Assembly: GCA_965224065.1 (NCBI GenBank)
Contig: CBDCYF010000005.1
Location: 1,798,001 to 1,862,000, forward strand
Length of the DNA stretch: 64,000 nt
Source of the DNA: JAOTZA01 sp965224065
GTDB lineage: Bacteria > Acidobacteriota > Thermoanaerobaculia > Multivoradales > JAHEKO01
Direction of reading: 5' to 3'
The translations under genes were made by a program, and so were the position numbers. The notes beneath the pieces were generated by a model. It was not told the DNA's origin and did no database searches. It saw nothing but the letters and a program-made list of their open reading frames with translations. Positions 1-7,534 of this stretch are shown one piece after another. The first letter of the stretch is position 1. Every line of letters begins with the position of its first letter.

Positions 1-357
1 GCGGCCTGCACCGTCCGCCCGGAACTGCTCTGTATCGGGTGGCCTACCTTGATGGCCTATCTGCGAATCGCCACTCACCCCCGGATCTTCGCGTCTCCAC
101 TAACCCCCGACGAGGCCGAGGCGAACGTCGACCGGCTCCTGGCATTGCCGCGAGTTCGCGCGCTTGGGGAAGGCGACGGGTTCTGGACTGCGTATCTGAC
201 CCGGACGATCGAGACGCCGGTGCGCGGCAATCTGGTACCGGACGCACACTTGGCGGCGTTGCTCTTGGAGCACGGCGTGGAAACGCTCTACACTCGCGAT
301 CGCGACTTCTTGAAGTTTCCAGGGCTGCGGGTCGAAGATCCGTTCCGCGCTCGCTAG
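1..357 (+). CDS. vapC: VapC-family PIN-domain toxin, 5' partial
   Basis: The reading frame is open from the first base of the window and ends in TAG at 355-357, so only the C-terminal 118 residues are present. The text resembles the C-terminal half of VapC ribonuclease toxins: the WPTLMAYLRIATHP block followed by NLVPDAHLAALLLEHG and the acidic YTRDRDF motif, which supplies late Asp residues of the PIN active site. Such toxins cleave RNA and are held inactive by a VapB antitoxin, which should lie left of the window. An internal TTG/ATG near 49 could be called as a start, but conservation upstream of it argues for a truncated longer gene. The 3' end overlaps the convergent acdS gene by 4 bp. 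Confidence 0.8.
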   Translation, partial: AACTVRPELLCIGWPTLMAYLRIATHPRIFASPLTPDEAEANVDRLLALPRVRALGEGDGFWTAYLTRTIETPVRGNLVPDAHLAALLLEHGVETLYTRDRDFLKFPGLRVEDPFRAR

Positions 358-1364
358 AGCACTTTCGCGTAAGCCGACAGCGCCGGCTGCCCGCCGAGAT
401 GGGCGTAGAGCACTCGGGAGCCGGCGGGGATCTCGCCGCTCTCGATCAGGCCGAAGAGACCGGCCATGGACTTGCCTTCGTAGACCGGATCGGTCAGGAC
501 GCCTTCCAGGCGGGCCACGGTATGGATGGCGTCGAGGGTCCGTTCGTCGGGGACGCCGTAGACGCCGGCGTTGTACCCGTCGACCAGGATGATCTCTTCG
601 TCGCGAAGCTCACGATCCAGGCCGATCTTGGCGGCGGTCGAGCGGGCGATCCGCGTCACCTGGGCGAGTGTCTTCTCCTCCGTCGCCGAGGCGTCGATCC
701 CCACTACCCGCCGGCCCGGTCGGTCTTCCAGGGCAAAACCGGCGATCATCCCGGCGTGGGTCGATCCGGTCACCGTGCAGACGACCACGGTGTCGAAAAA
801 GACGCCCAGCTCGGCTTCCTGCCGGGCCACCTCGCGCGCCCAATTGGCAAAGCCGAGCCCTCCCAAAGGATGATCCGACGCGCCGGCCGGGATCGCGTAC
901 GGGACGCCGCCCGCCGCGCGAACCGACTCGAGTGCCCGCTCCCAACTGTTGCGAATTCCGATGTCGAAACCCGCCGGGTCGAGCCGGACGTCGCCGCCGA
1001 GAATTCTCGAAAGCTGGAGGTTGCCGACCCGGTCGTAGATCGGGTCGTCCCACTCCACCCATGACTCCTGGACCGTGACCGCCTTCATCCCGAGATGCGC
1101 GGCGACACCGGCGACCTGTCGGGTGTGGTTCGATTGGACACCGCCGATCGATACCAGCGTGTCGGCACCCTGGGCGATCGCTTCGGGGATCAGATACTCG
1201 AGCTTTCGGACCTTGTTGCCGCCAAACGCGATTCCCGAATTGCAGTCCTCGCGCTTGGCCCAGATCTCGACCCGGCCGCCCAAGTGGGCACTCAGCCGCG
1301 GCATCGAGTGGACCGGCGATGGACCAAAGGTCAGCGGGTAGCGTTCGAAGTCATCGAGACTCAT
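354..1364 (-). CDS. acdS: 1-aminocyclopropane-1-carboxylate deaminase
   Basis: This 336-residue PLP enzyme of the tryptophan synthase beta fold splits the ethylene precursor ACC into 2-oxobutyrate and ammonia in the cytoplasm. Lys51 in GGNKVRK is the PLP lysine and Ser78 lies in SIGGVQSNHTRQ; both fall at the positions known from characterised ACC deaminases. The Tyr-Glu pair in PVYEGKS and the Leu in YAHLGG match true ACC deaminases rather than D-cysteine desulfhydrases, which differ at the last two positions. The ATG start at 1364 overlaps the end of the upstream heme A synthase gene by 4 bp, so the two are probably co-transcribed. A role in plant association or in nitrogen scavenging from ACC is an inference. 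Confidence 0.93.
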   Translation of the reverse strand: MSLDDFERYPLTFGPSPVHSMPRLSAHLGGRVEIWAKREDCNSGIAFGGNKVRKLEYLIPEAIAQGADTLVSIGGVQSNHTRQVAGVAAHLGMKAVTVQESWVEWDDPIYDRVGNLQLSRILGGDVRLDPAGFDIGIRNSWERALESVRAAGGVPYAIPAGASDHPLGGLGFANWAREVARQEAELGVFFDTVVVCTVTGSTHAGMIAGFALEDRPGRRVVGIDASATEEKTLAQVTRIARSTAAKIGLDRELRDEEIILVDGYNAGVYGVPDERTLDAIHTVARLEGVLTDPVYEGKSMAGLFGLIESGEIPAGSRVLYAHLGGQPALSAYAKVL

Positions 1365-2251
1365 GTCGTCTCCGTCGCTTTTGTGCTCCGCAGGAGCACC
1401 GCCACCAGGCAGGTGACGACAAACGCCGCCAGCACGATGTGGGCGGCGTGCAGGTTGGGAAAGGCCGGCGGCGGCGGGTACGGCTCGTCAAACGGCTCGG
1501 GAGAGACCACCAGCACCCCCGCTCCTGCGGCGAGTTGGAGGGCCACACCGGTCAGCAGGAGCCAACCCCACCTGCGGAGCGCCGTCGTCCGCGCCTGGCG
1601 GATCACCGAGAGCGCGAGAAGTACCAGCCAGAGCACCAGAAGCACGGCGGTGAAGAAATGCGCCAGCAGGCTCGACACAAACAAAAGCTCGCCCGCCGGC
1701 GGATGCCGCGTGATCGATCCCAGCGCCACGGCCAGAAAGACCAGCCCGATCGCGGTCCGGGAGCGCGAGCGGACACGCTCGAGCTCCTGGCTCGCGGGCT
1801 CTTTTTCACCCGACCAGATCAGGAGCGCCAGCGCCGCGATCGCCACCACGGTGGCGATGGCAACGACGACATGAAGCGCTCCCAGCCAGGGCGGGTTGAG
1901 GCGGAGCACGATGAGACCGCCCATCAGAATCTGCACCGCAAGCGCTCCGCCCCCCACCCAGGCCGCCTTCCTAGTGGCCGTCCGTATCGAGCCCGGTGCC
2001 GACACCCCACGCCGCCATAAAACAGCGGCCGTCGCCAGGAAGAGAACCAAGGTCGTGCCGGCGGCCGCGCGATGGTGCTGCTCGTAGAAGATGTTGCCCG
2101 GCCAATCGGGGGCCAGGATGTGGCCATAGGACAGCGGCCAGTCGGGAACCGAGAGAGCGGCTTGATAGGCGTTGACGTGCGCCCCCGCCACCAGCAGGTA
2201 GAAAGCGCTCCCCGCCGTCAGTAGGGAGAAAGCTCGCAGCAGTCCGCGCAC
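1361..2251 (-). CDS. ctaA: COX15/CtaA-type heme A synthase
   Basis: This is a 296-residue polytopic membrane protein with about eight hydrophobic segments arranged as two similar four-helix halves, as in COX15/CtaA. Conserved histidines sit in AGAHVNAYQ, in FYEQHHRAAAG, in ALHVVVA of the first half, and in LLAHFFTA and NLHAAHIVLA of the second. These are the expected heme ligand regions. The family oxidises the C8 methyl of heme O to the formyl group of heme A, needed by aa3-type cytochrome oxidase. No ctaB or oxidase subunits are visible nearby. The gene is the first of a two-gene unit with acdS (4 bp overlap). Confidence 0.85.
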   Translation of the reverse strand: MRGLLRAFSLLTAGSAFYLLVAGAHVNAYQAALSVPDWPLSYGHILAPDWPGNIFYEQHHRAAAGTTLVLFLATAAVLWRRGVSAPGSIRTATRKAAWVGGGALAVQILMGGLIVLRLNPPWLGALHVVVAIATVVAIAALALLIWSGEKEPASQELERVRSRSRTAIGLVFLAVALGSITRHPPAGELLFVSSLLAHFFTAVLLVLWLVLLALSVIRQARTTALRRWGWLLLTGVALQLAAGAGVLVVSPEPFDEPYPPPPAFPNLHAAHIVLAAFVVTCLVAVLLRSTKATETT

Positions 2252-2266
2252 ACCGGTGGCGATGGC

Positions 2267-4414
2267 TCAGCGAAGCTCGGACCAAAGGTGGCTGTAGGCC
2301 AGAGCGAGCCGGTAGGCGAGCTGGTCGTTGGTGCTGCTGCCGCCGTGGCCGCCCTCGGTGTTCTCGTAGTACCAGGCCTCCTGGCCGTGCTCGAGCATCT
2401 TCGCCGCCATCTTGCGGGCGTGCCCGGGGTGGACCCGGTCGTCGCGCGTCGAAGTAAAAAAGAAGACCGCCGGGTAGTCGGTCTCGGTCTCGAGGTTCTG
2501 GTACGGCGAGTAGGTCCGGATGTAGCTCCACGTGTCGGGATCGTCCGGGTCGCCGTACTCGGCCATCCAGCTCGCCCCGGCCAGGAGCTTGTGGTACCGC
2601 CGCATGTCGGAAAGCGGGACCCCGCAGACCACCGCTCCCCAGAGATCGGGACGCCGGGTCATCGCGGCGCCCACCAGCAGCCCGCCGTTGCTGCGCCCCT
2701 CGATTCCCAGGTGCTCGGGGGCGGTGACACCCCGCTCGATCAGATCCTCGGCCACGGCCTCGAAATCCTCGTACGCCTTGTGGCGGTTCTTGAGCAGCGC
2801 CGCGGCGTGCCACGCCGGGCCGAACTCGCCACCACCCCGGATGTTGGCCAGCACAAACACGCCGCCACGCTCCAGCCACAGCTTGCCGTAGGCGCCCGAG
2901 AGGGCCTCGTAAGAGCCCGAGTACGAAGGCGTCAGCGAGATCCGAAAGCCGCCATAGGAAAAGATGTGCGTCGGGTTCGAGCCGTCGAGCTTCAGATCCT
3001 TCGACGCGACCACAAAGTAAGGAACCCTCGTGCCGTCGGCCGAGACGGCAAAGTGCTGCTCCACCTCGAAGCGGCCGCCGTCGAAGGTCGCCTCCTGGGT
3101 CTTGACGATCTCGGGCCGCCAGTCCGGCCCGGACACGTGGTAAAGCGTCGGTGGAGTCGTAAAGCTCTCGTACTCGACAAAGAAGTTGCCGCTGTCGGAG
3201 TCGACGTCGGCGACACTCAGGGTGCCGTTGTCGGGAAACGGGATCGATTCACGATCCCATCCGCCGCCGCCCAACGGACGGTACCGATAGAGCTTGCCGC
3301 GCACGTTCTCGAGCATGGTGACCAGGATTCCCTCGGGCGTCGCCGCCACATGCTCGACCACCGCTTCGGCGGTCGGCTCGACCAGGACTTCGAGGTCGGG
3401 CTCCGCCCCGGCGTACAACGACTCGGGGGCCGCGATCACGATCGAGCCCTGGAGAAGGGTGCGGTCACCGACGGTCCAGTCCTCCTTGAGCGAGAAGATC
3501 AGCCGGCCACGATAGCCGTCTTCTACTCGCGCCGTCTCCGGCACTTCCAGCTTGTGCAGGGTGTCGCCGGCCAGGTGAGAGCGTTGTGCCCGCCAGAAGG
3601 TCAAGCCTTCGGTGATGATATCCACGTCCCCCTCGTCCATGTGGTAACGCAGGCCGCCCGCGCCCACCGAGTCGGTCGCCCCTTTGTAGAGCGTCTCGGC
3701 GTCCTCGAGAGGGGTACCGCGCTTCCAGCGCTTGGCGATCCGCGGATAGCCCGAGTCGGTCATCGAGCCCTCGCCAAAGTCGGCGCCGGCAAACAGCGTG
3801 TCGCGATCGATCCACGCCACGCTGTTCTTGGACACCGCCAGCTCGAATCCACCCTCGACAAACTCCAGCGCGTCCATGTCGTACTCGCGCACCGTCGTGG
3901 CATCGCCGCCCCCGGGAGAAAGAAACACCAGACATTGCCGGTACTCGTCGGGGAGACAGTCGACCCGTTTGAAGACCCACTTCTCGCCGTCCGCCTCGGA
4001 CATCGCGTCGATGTCGAGGACCACCTCCCACTCCGGCTCATCCTTTCGGAACTCGTCGAGCGTTGTCCGCCGGTAGAGGCCTCGCGGGTTTTTCTCGTCG
4101 CGCCAGAAATTGTAGAGATAGGCCCCGCGCTGCTCGACGTGCGGAATCCGAGAGGTCGAGTTGAGCGCCGCCAGGGCGTCCGCGTAGAGCGACTCGAACT
4201 CGGGGAAGGTCTTCAAGTGCTCGGCGGTGCGGGCGTTCTGCGCGTGCACCCATTCGAGCGCTTCCTCGCCGTCGATCTCCTCGAGCCAGAGAAACGGGTC
4301 GGGAGCCTCTCCCGATTTTCGCGCTTCTTGAGTTTCCTGCACGCACCCGGCCGGTACGAGGGCGAGAAGGACGAGGGAGTAGGTTGCCAGTGGGGTTGCG
4401 GGACGGATCTTCAT
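2267..4414 (-). CDS. prolyl oligopeptidase family (S9A) lipoprotein
   Basis: This serine peptidase of the prolyl oligopeptidase family has an N-terminal beta-propeller and a C-terminal alpha/beta hydrolase. The frame is open to an ATG at 4462, but I choose the ATG at 4414. A GGAGGA sequence lies about 10 nt upstream of it, and translation then begins MKIRPATPLATYSLVLLAL followed by VPAGC, a lipoprotein-type signal with a somewhat unusual lipobox. Catalytic residues are visible late in the protein: Ser in GRSNGG, Asp in TRDDRVHPGH and His in EGGHGG. The mature enzyme of roughly 690 residues is the usual family length. It probably degrades proline-containing peptides in the periplasm. It sits 15 bp downstream of ctaA in the opposite reading order, with no obvious functional link. 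Confidence 0.9.
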   Translation of the reverse strand: MKIRPATPLATYSLVLLALVPAGCVQETQEARKSGEAPDPFLWLEEIDGEEALEWVHAQNARTAEHLKTFPEFESLYADALAALNSTSRIPHVEQRGAYLYNFWRDEKNPRGLYRRTTLDEFRKDEPEWEVVLDIDAMSEADGEKWVFKRVDCLPDEYRQCLVFLSPGGGDATTVREYDMDALEFVEGGFELAVSKNSVAWIDRDTLFAGADFGEGSMTDSGYPRIAKRWKRGTPLEDAETLYKGATDSVGAGGLRYHMDEGDVDIITEGLTFWRAQRSHLAGDTLHKLEVPETARVEDGYRGRLIFSLKEDWTVGDRTLLQGSIVIAAPESLYAGAEPDLEVLVEPTAEAVVEHVAATPEGILVTMLENVRGKLYRYRPLGGGGWDRESIPFPDNGTLSVADVDSDSGNFFVEYESFTTPPTLYHVSGPDWRPEIVKTQEATFDGGRFEVEQHFAVSADGTRVPYFVVASKDLKLDGSNPTHIFSYGGFRISLTPSYSGSYEALSGAYGKLWLERGGVFVLANIRGGGEFGPAWHAAALLKNRHKAYEDFEAVAEDLIERGVTAPEHLGIEGRSNGGLLVGAAMTRRPDLWGAVVCGVPLSDMRRYHKLLAGASWMAEYGDPDDPDTWSYIRTYSPYQNLETETDYPAVFFFTSTRDDRVHPGHARKMAAKMLEHGQEAWYYENTEGGHGGSSTNDQLAYRLALAYSHLWSELR

Positions 4415-4519
4415 GCCGACATGTTCCTCCGGGGCCGTGCCCCCGTTGCTGCGACGCCACACAATAGCAGCGAACGGAGCGCCTCCACTTCACGCCCGGC
4501 CCGGATAATCTCCGCACCG

Positions 4520-5560
4520 ATGCGCCGGCCAAGCCAAGCGGTACTCGTGCTCCTCGCCGCCCTGTCGGGCACCGTCGCCTCCTCTGTAGCCAGAGGAAGC
4601 GACCCTCCCGATTCCGAGCTCCGGCACTACGAAGTCTGGTATCGCCTGAAAGCCCTCGTCCGCAGTCCCCGGATCGACGCCGACATCCGCGCCGGCGGGC
4701 GGCTCCTGATGAGCGTCAACCCGAAGGCCGGCAACACCCAACGGCTCAGCCTCGTTGCCCCCTTGGAGGATCCGTGGAAACTCTACTGGGTCGACCCGCT
4801 CGGTCCCTTTGGCCAGGAGACCAAGGTGGCGATGGTGACCGCGCTGCCTCAAGGCTCGTGGGACGCGCTTGCAACGACTCGCGAGAAGATCGAGCGCATC
4901 GGGCGCGAGCACCACACGGTCTGGCTACAAGATGCCGATCCAAAACGTCCGCTGGACGGTGTTTTTGGGTTCCTTGTCATCGGACCGGCCCGGGATCGCT
5001 TCGCCATCGATTTCGCCCCCGAAGGTACCGTCGAGAAAGTGACCAACCGCCTCACCGACCGTTGGCTTCCGGGCCCGTTCGATCAGTTCGTGGGGCGCGA
5101 GGCGGGAAAAAACCTGACAAAAGGCTACTGGTTCTGGAACGACCGCGAGGCTATGCCGCCCGATTGGGAGCCGCACACCTACCGCGCGCTGGCGGCGGCG
5201 CTCGAGCTCTTGGCGCTGCCGCTCCCCGATCCGCAAGCGGGGGAGGCCACCATCCTCTGGGAGGACCCAGAGGAAATCGCCACTCGGGTCCTCGCGACCC
5301 TGGCCCCAAAGGCCCGGCTCGGCGGCCGGACCCGAACATCGCGGCCCAAGACCGTTCGAGCGGAGGGCCGGCGAGAAGGCCAAACCCTCAGCCTACGCGC
5401 CCATCGGGCCGAAGACGATCTTCTTATCGACCGCAGAACCACCCGGTCCTCACCGTCTCCGATCCCGGAGAGCGACCACCTCCGCCTCGAGATCCAGCAC
5501 CGGACCCACCTGCTGGTGATCGAAGTCGGCTACCAACGGAGCGCGCATCAGGCCGAATGA
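4520..5560 (+). CDS. secreted protein of unknown function
   Basis: A 346-residue protein starts at ATG 4520 with a clear signal peptide (MRRPSQAVLVLLAALSGTVA) that should be cleaved after a small-residue stretch near SSVARG. The same frame runs open far upstream (to 2288) against the S9 peptidase gene, but that part is antisense shadow. The mature protein has no motif I recognise. It begins with HYEVWYRLKALV, contains many Trp and Tyr residues, and ends in a basic, Arg-rich tail. A periplasmic or outer-surface location is inferred from the signal only. Confidence 0.7.
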   Translation: MRRPSQAVLVLLAALSGTVASSVARGSDPPDSELRHYEVWYRLKALVRSPRIDADIRAGGRLLMSVNPKAGNTQRLSLVAPLEDPWKLYWVDPLGPFGQETKVAMVTALPQGSWDALATTREKIERIGREHHTVWLQDADPKRPLDGVFGFLVIGPARDRFAIDFAPEGTVEKVTNRLTDRWLPGPFDQFVGREAGKNLTKGYWFWNDREAMPPDWEPHTYRALAAALELLALPLPDPQAGEATILWEDPEEIATRVLATLAPKARLGGRTRTSRPKTVRAEGRREGQTLSLRAHRAEDDLLIDRRTTRSSPSPIPESDHLRLEIQHRTHLLVIEVGYQRSAHQAE

Positions 5561-5642
5561 TCCTCCAGAGTGGCCCTTTCGAACAGTCCCCACGGTATAG
5601 TGGGATCGAAGGGTCGGTCAGCGCTTCCGAACCCACGCGAAC

Positions 5643-6698
5643 ATGCACAAACCGACCCAGAACGACATGGCTTCGGGGAAGAGCCGCCTCGCCGACGAGG
5701 CGGCACGCTACTGGAATCAACTCCTGGCGCCCTATTGCGAAGCCAACAACCTCAAGGCCACGTGGCAACTGGTCGGCACCGTCGCTCTTTTTGTACCCCT
5801 TTGGTACCTCATGTACCGGAGTCTGGCGGTCTCCTACTGGCTGACACTTTTGCTGGCTCTGCCGCAAGCCTTTCTTTATATTCGGCTTTTTATCTTCCAG
5901 CACGACTGCGGGCACGGCTCGTTTTTCCGCTCGACCAGGGCCAACGACCGGCTGGGCGCGGTGCTCGGGCTGCTGTCGTTGATACCCTACCGGTACTGGC
6001 GCCGCACCCACGCCATCCATCACGCCACCTCGGGCGACCTCGACCACCGGGAGTTTGGTGAAGTCGCTACCTTGACGGTCAACGAGTACCGGGCGCGATC
6101 GGTATGGGGCCGCCTGCGCTACCGGCTCTACCGCAACCTGTTCGTTCTCCTCGTGCTGGGCCCGATCTACCAGTTCATCCTCAAACACCGCTTCCCGTTC
6201 GACATCCCGCGCCGCTGGAAGCGCGAGTGGGCCAGCGTGGCCTGGACCAACCTGGGTCTGGCGCTGGTCCTTCTCGTCGCCGCCTGGACCATCGGCCTCA
6301 AGGCCTTTTTGATGGTCCAGTTGCCGATCACCCTCATCGGTGGCGCCCTGGGCATCTGGCTCTTTTACGTCCAGCACCAGTTCGAGGACACCTACTGGCG
6401 CGAGCATCCCGAGTGGAACTTTCACCGAGCGGCCATTGAGGGCAGCTCATTCTACGATCTGGGCGAGCCGCTCCACTGGCTCACCGGCAACATCGGTTTC
6501 CACCATATCCATCACCTGGCGAGCCGGATCCCAAACTACCGCCTCAAAGAGTGCTTCCGCCGCGTGCCCGAGCTGCACCACGTCACTCGTCTGACCATTC
6601 TCGGCAGTCTGCGCTCCGCCCGTCTCCATCTCTGGGACGAGACCCAAGACCGTCTGGTCGGCTTCCGCCACCTCCGGACGCTACGCGCGCAGACCTGA
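5643..6698 (+). CDS. membrane fatty acid desaturase
   Basis: This 351-residue integral membrane di-iron desaturase carries the three histidine boxes in order: HDCGH near residue 85, HAIHH near residue 122 and HIHHL near residue 285, each next to hydrophobic helix pairs. The family inserts double bonds into acyl-lipid or acyl-CoA chains using O2, and the spacing resembles delta-12/omega-6 type bacterial enzymes. Substrate and position are not deducible. It stands alone between a secreted unknown and a DinB-like gene; a role in membrane fluidity is inferred from the family. Confidence 0.9.
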   Translation: MHKPTQNDMASGKSRLADEAARYWNQLLAPYCEANNLKATWQLVGTVALFVPLWYLMYRSLAVSYWLTLLLALPQAFLYIRLFIFQHDCGHGSFFRSTRANDRLGAVLGLLSLIPYRYWRRTHAIHHATSGDLDHREFGEVATLTVNEYRARSVWGRLRYRLYRNLFVLLVLGPIYQFILKHRFPFDIPRRWKREWASVAWTNLGLALVLLVAAWTIGLKAFLMVQLPITLIGGALGIWLFYVQHQFEDTYWREHPEWNFHRAAIEGSSFYDLGEPLHWLTGNIGFHHIHHLASRIPNYRLKECFRRVPELHHVTRLTILGSLRSARLHLWDETQDRLVGFRHLRTLRAQT

Positions 6699-6726
6699 GG
6701 CAAACAAAGCCACCCGCGCCAGCCGG

Positions 6727-7212
6727 CTACCAGGTGGCGCCACCGGCCGGCGGCGGCCAGGCCGCCTGGATCCGGCGCAACAGCGCGATCTGACCGATGT
6801 GGTAGCTGTTGTGGCTGGCGATCAGCTGCAGAATCTCGGCGGCATTTTTCTCACCCACCTGCTCGAAGAGATCGCCGCGGGCGGCCCGGTCGTGGAACGC
6901 CGCGAGCCCTTCGCGAAACCGGGTCACGGCACCTTGCCACTCCTCCTCATCGTTCGGGGCCGCGTCCCCCGGCCAGCTCAGCTCCGCGTGCTCGGGTGTC
7001 GCGGGCTTCTCGCCGTCGAGCCAGGCCAGGGCAAAATCGTGCCAATAGATCAGGTGGTTAACCGTCTGGAAGATCGTGTGTGGGCTCCCCGGCACAAAGG
7101 CGCCGGCTTGCTCCAGCGTCAGCCCCTCGAGGGACTCCGCAGTGTCGGCGTGGGCGCCGCGCCCGCTCAGCGCGTCGGAAAAGACTTTCTGCAGATTGGT
7201 GTCGTCGCTCAT
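6727..7212 (-). CDS. DinB-family four-helix metalloprotein
   Basis: A 161-residue protein of the DinB/YfiT-like four-helix fold. The open frame extends to 7281, but MSDDTNLQKVF at 7212 is the natural start. Histidines expected to bind one metal are in VNHLIYWHDFALAW and, near the C-terminus, in ASHNSYHIGQIALLRR, the typical DinB signature. Members act as thiol-dependent transferases or damage-induced proteins, and the function here cannot be fixed. It is convergent with the desaturase, 28 bp away. Confidence 0.8.
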   Translation of the reverse strand: MSDDTNLQKVFSDALSGRGAHADTAESLEGLTLEQAGAFVPGSPHTIFQTVNHLIYWHDFALAWLDGEKPATPEHAELSWPGDAAPNDEEEWQGAVTRFREGLAAFHDRAARGDLFEQVGEKNAAEILQLIASHNSYHIGQIALLRRIQAAWPPPAGGATW

Positions 7213-7290
7213 GGATCGGTCCTCCATCGATTCCGGCGTTTGGCGTCGCGGGGATTCTACGCCCCTGGGCCTCCCGCGCATCCAGAACGA

Positions 7291-7480
7291 TCGGCTAGGC
7301 TGAACTTCTCACCGGCGTTCGAGTCAGAAGGGCGCAAATGCCTGGAAATACAAGGCTTGCGACTGAGGGCTACGCAGACGTAGCCGTAGCTACGTCGAGG
7401 AGCCCGACGGGAGCGCAACGCAGTAGATTCAGGCATTTCCGGCCTTCGGGCCGGACGCTGGCGAGAAGTTCAGGCTAGGA
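7291..7480. repeat. imperfect palindromic MITE-like element
   Basis: The two ends of this 190-bp intergenic stretch are inverted copies of one another. The left arm CTAGGCTGAACTTCTC and the right arm (read on the minus strand) CTAGCCTGAACTTCTC agree over about 50 bp with few mismatches, both ending in AAATGCCTG. The core also pairs partly around GACGTAGC. No reading frame is supported. The structure suggests a non-autonomous palindromic repeat or a structured RNA element. It fills most of the gap (7213-7534) before the second S9 peptidase; the remainder holds only that gene's ribosome site. Confidence 0.6.
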
Positions 7481-7534
7481 TCGAATAACCACCTGAGCGT
7501 TTGCCTCGGAACCCGGTTTCGAGAAGGAGGAACT

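Noticed and set aside
2288..4519. Very long plus-strand frame across the S9A peptidase gene
   Set aside because: It is antisense to a gene with a complete catalytic triad and has no own start or domain; only its last part (4520-5560) is coding.
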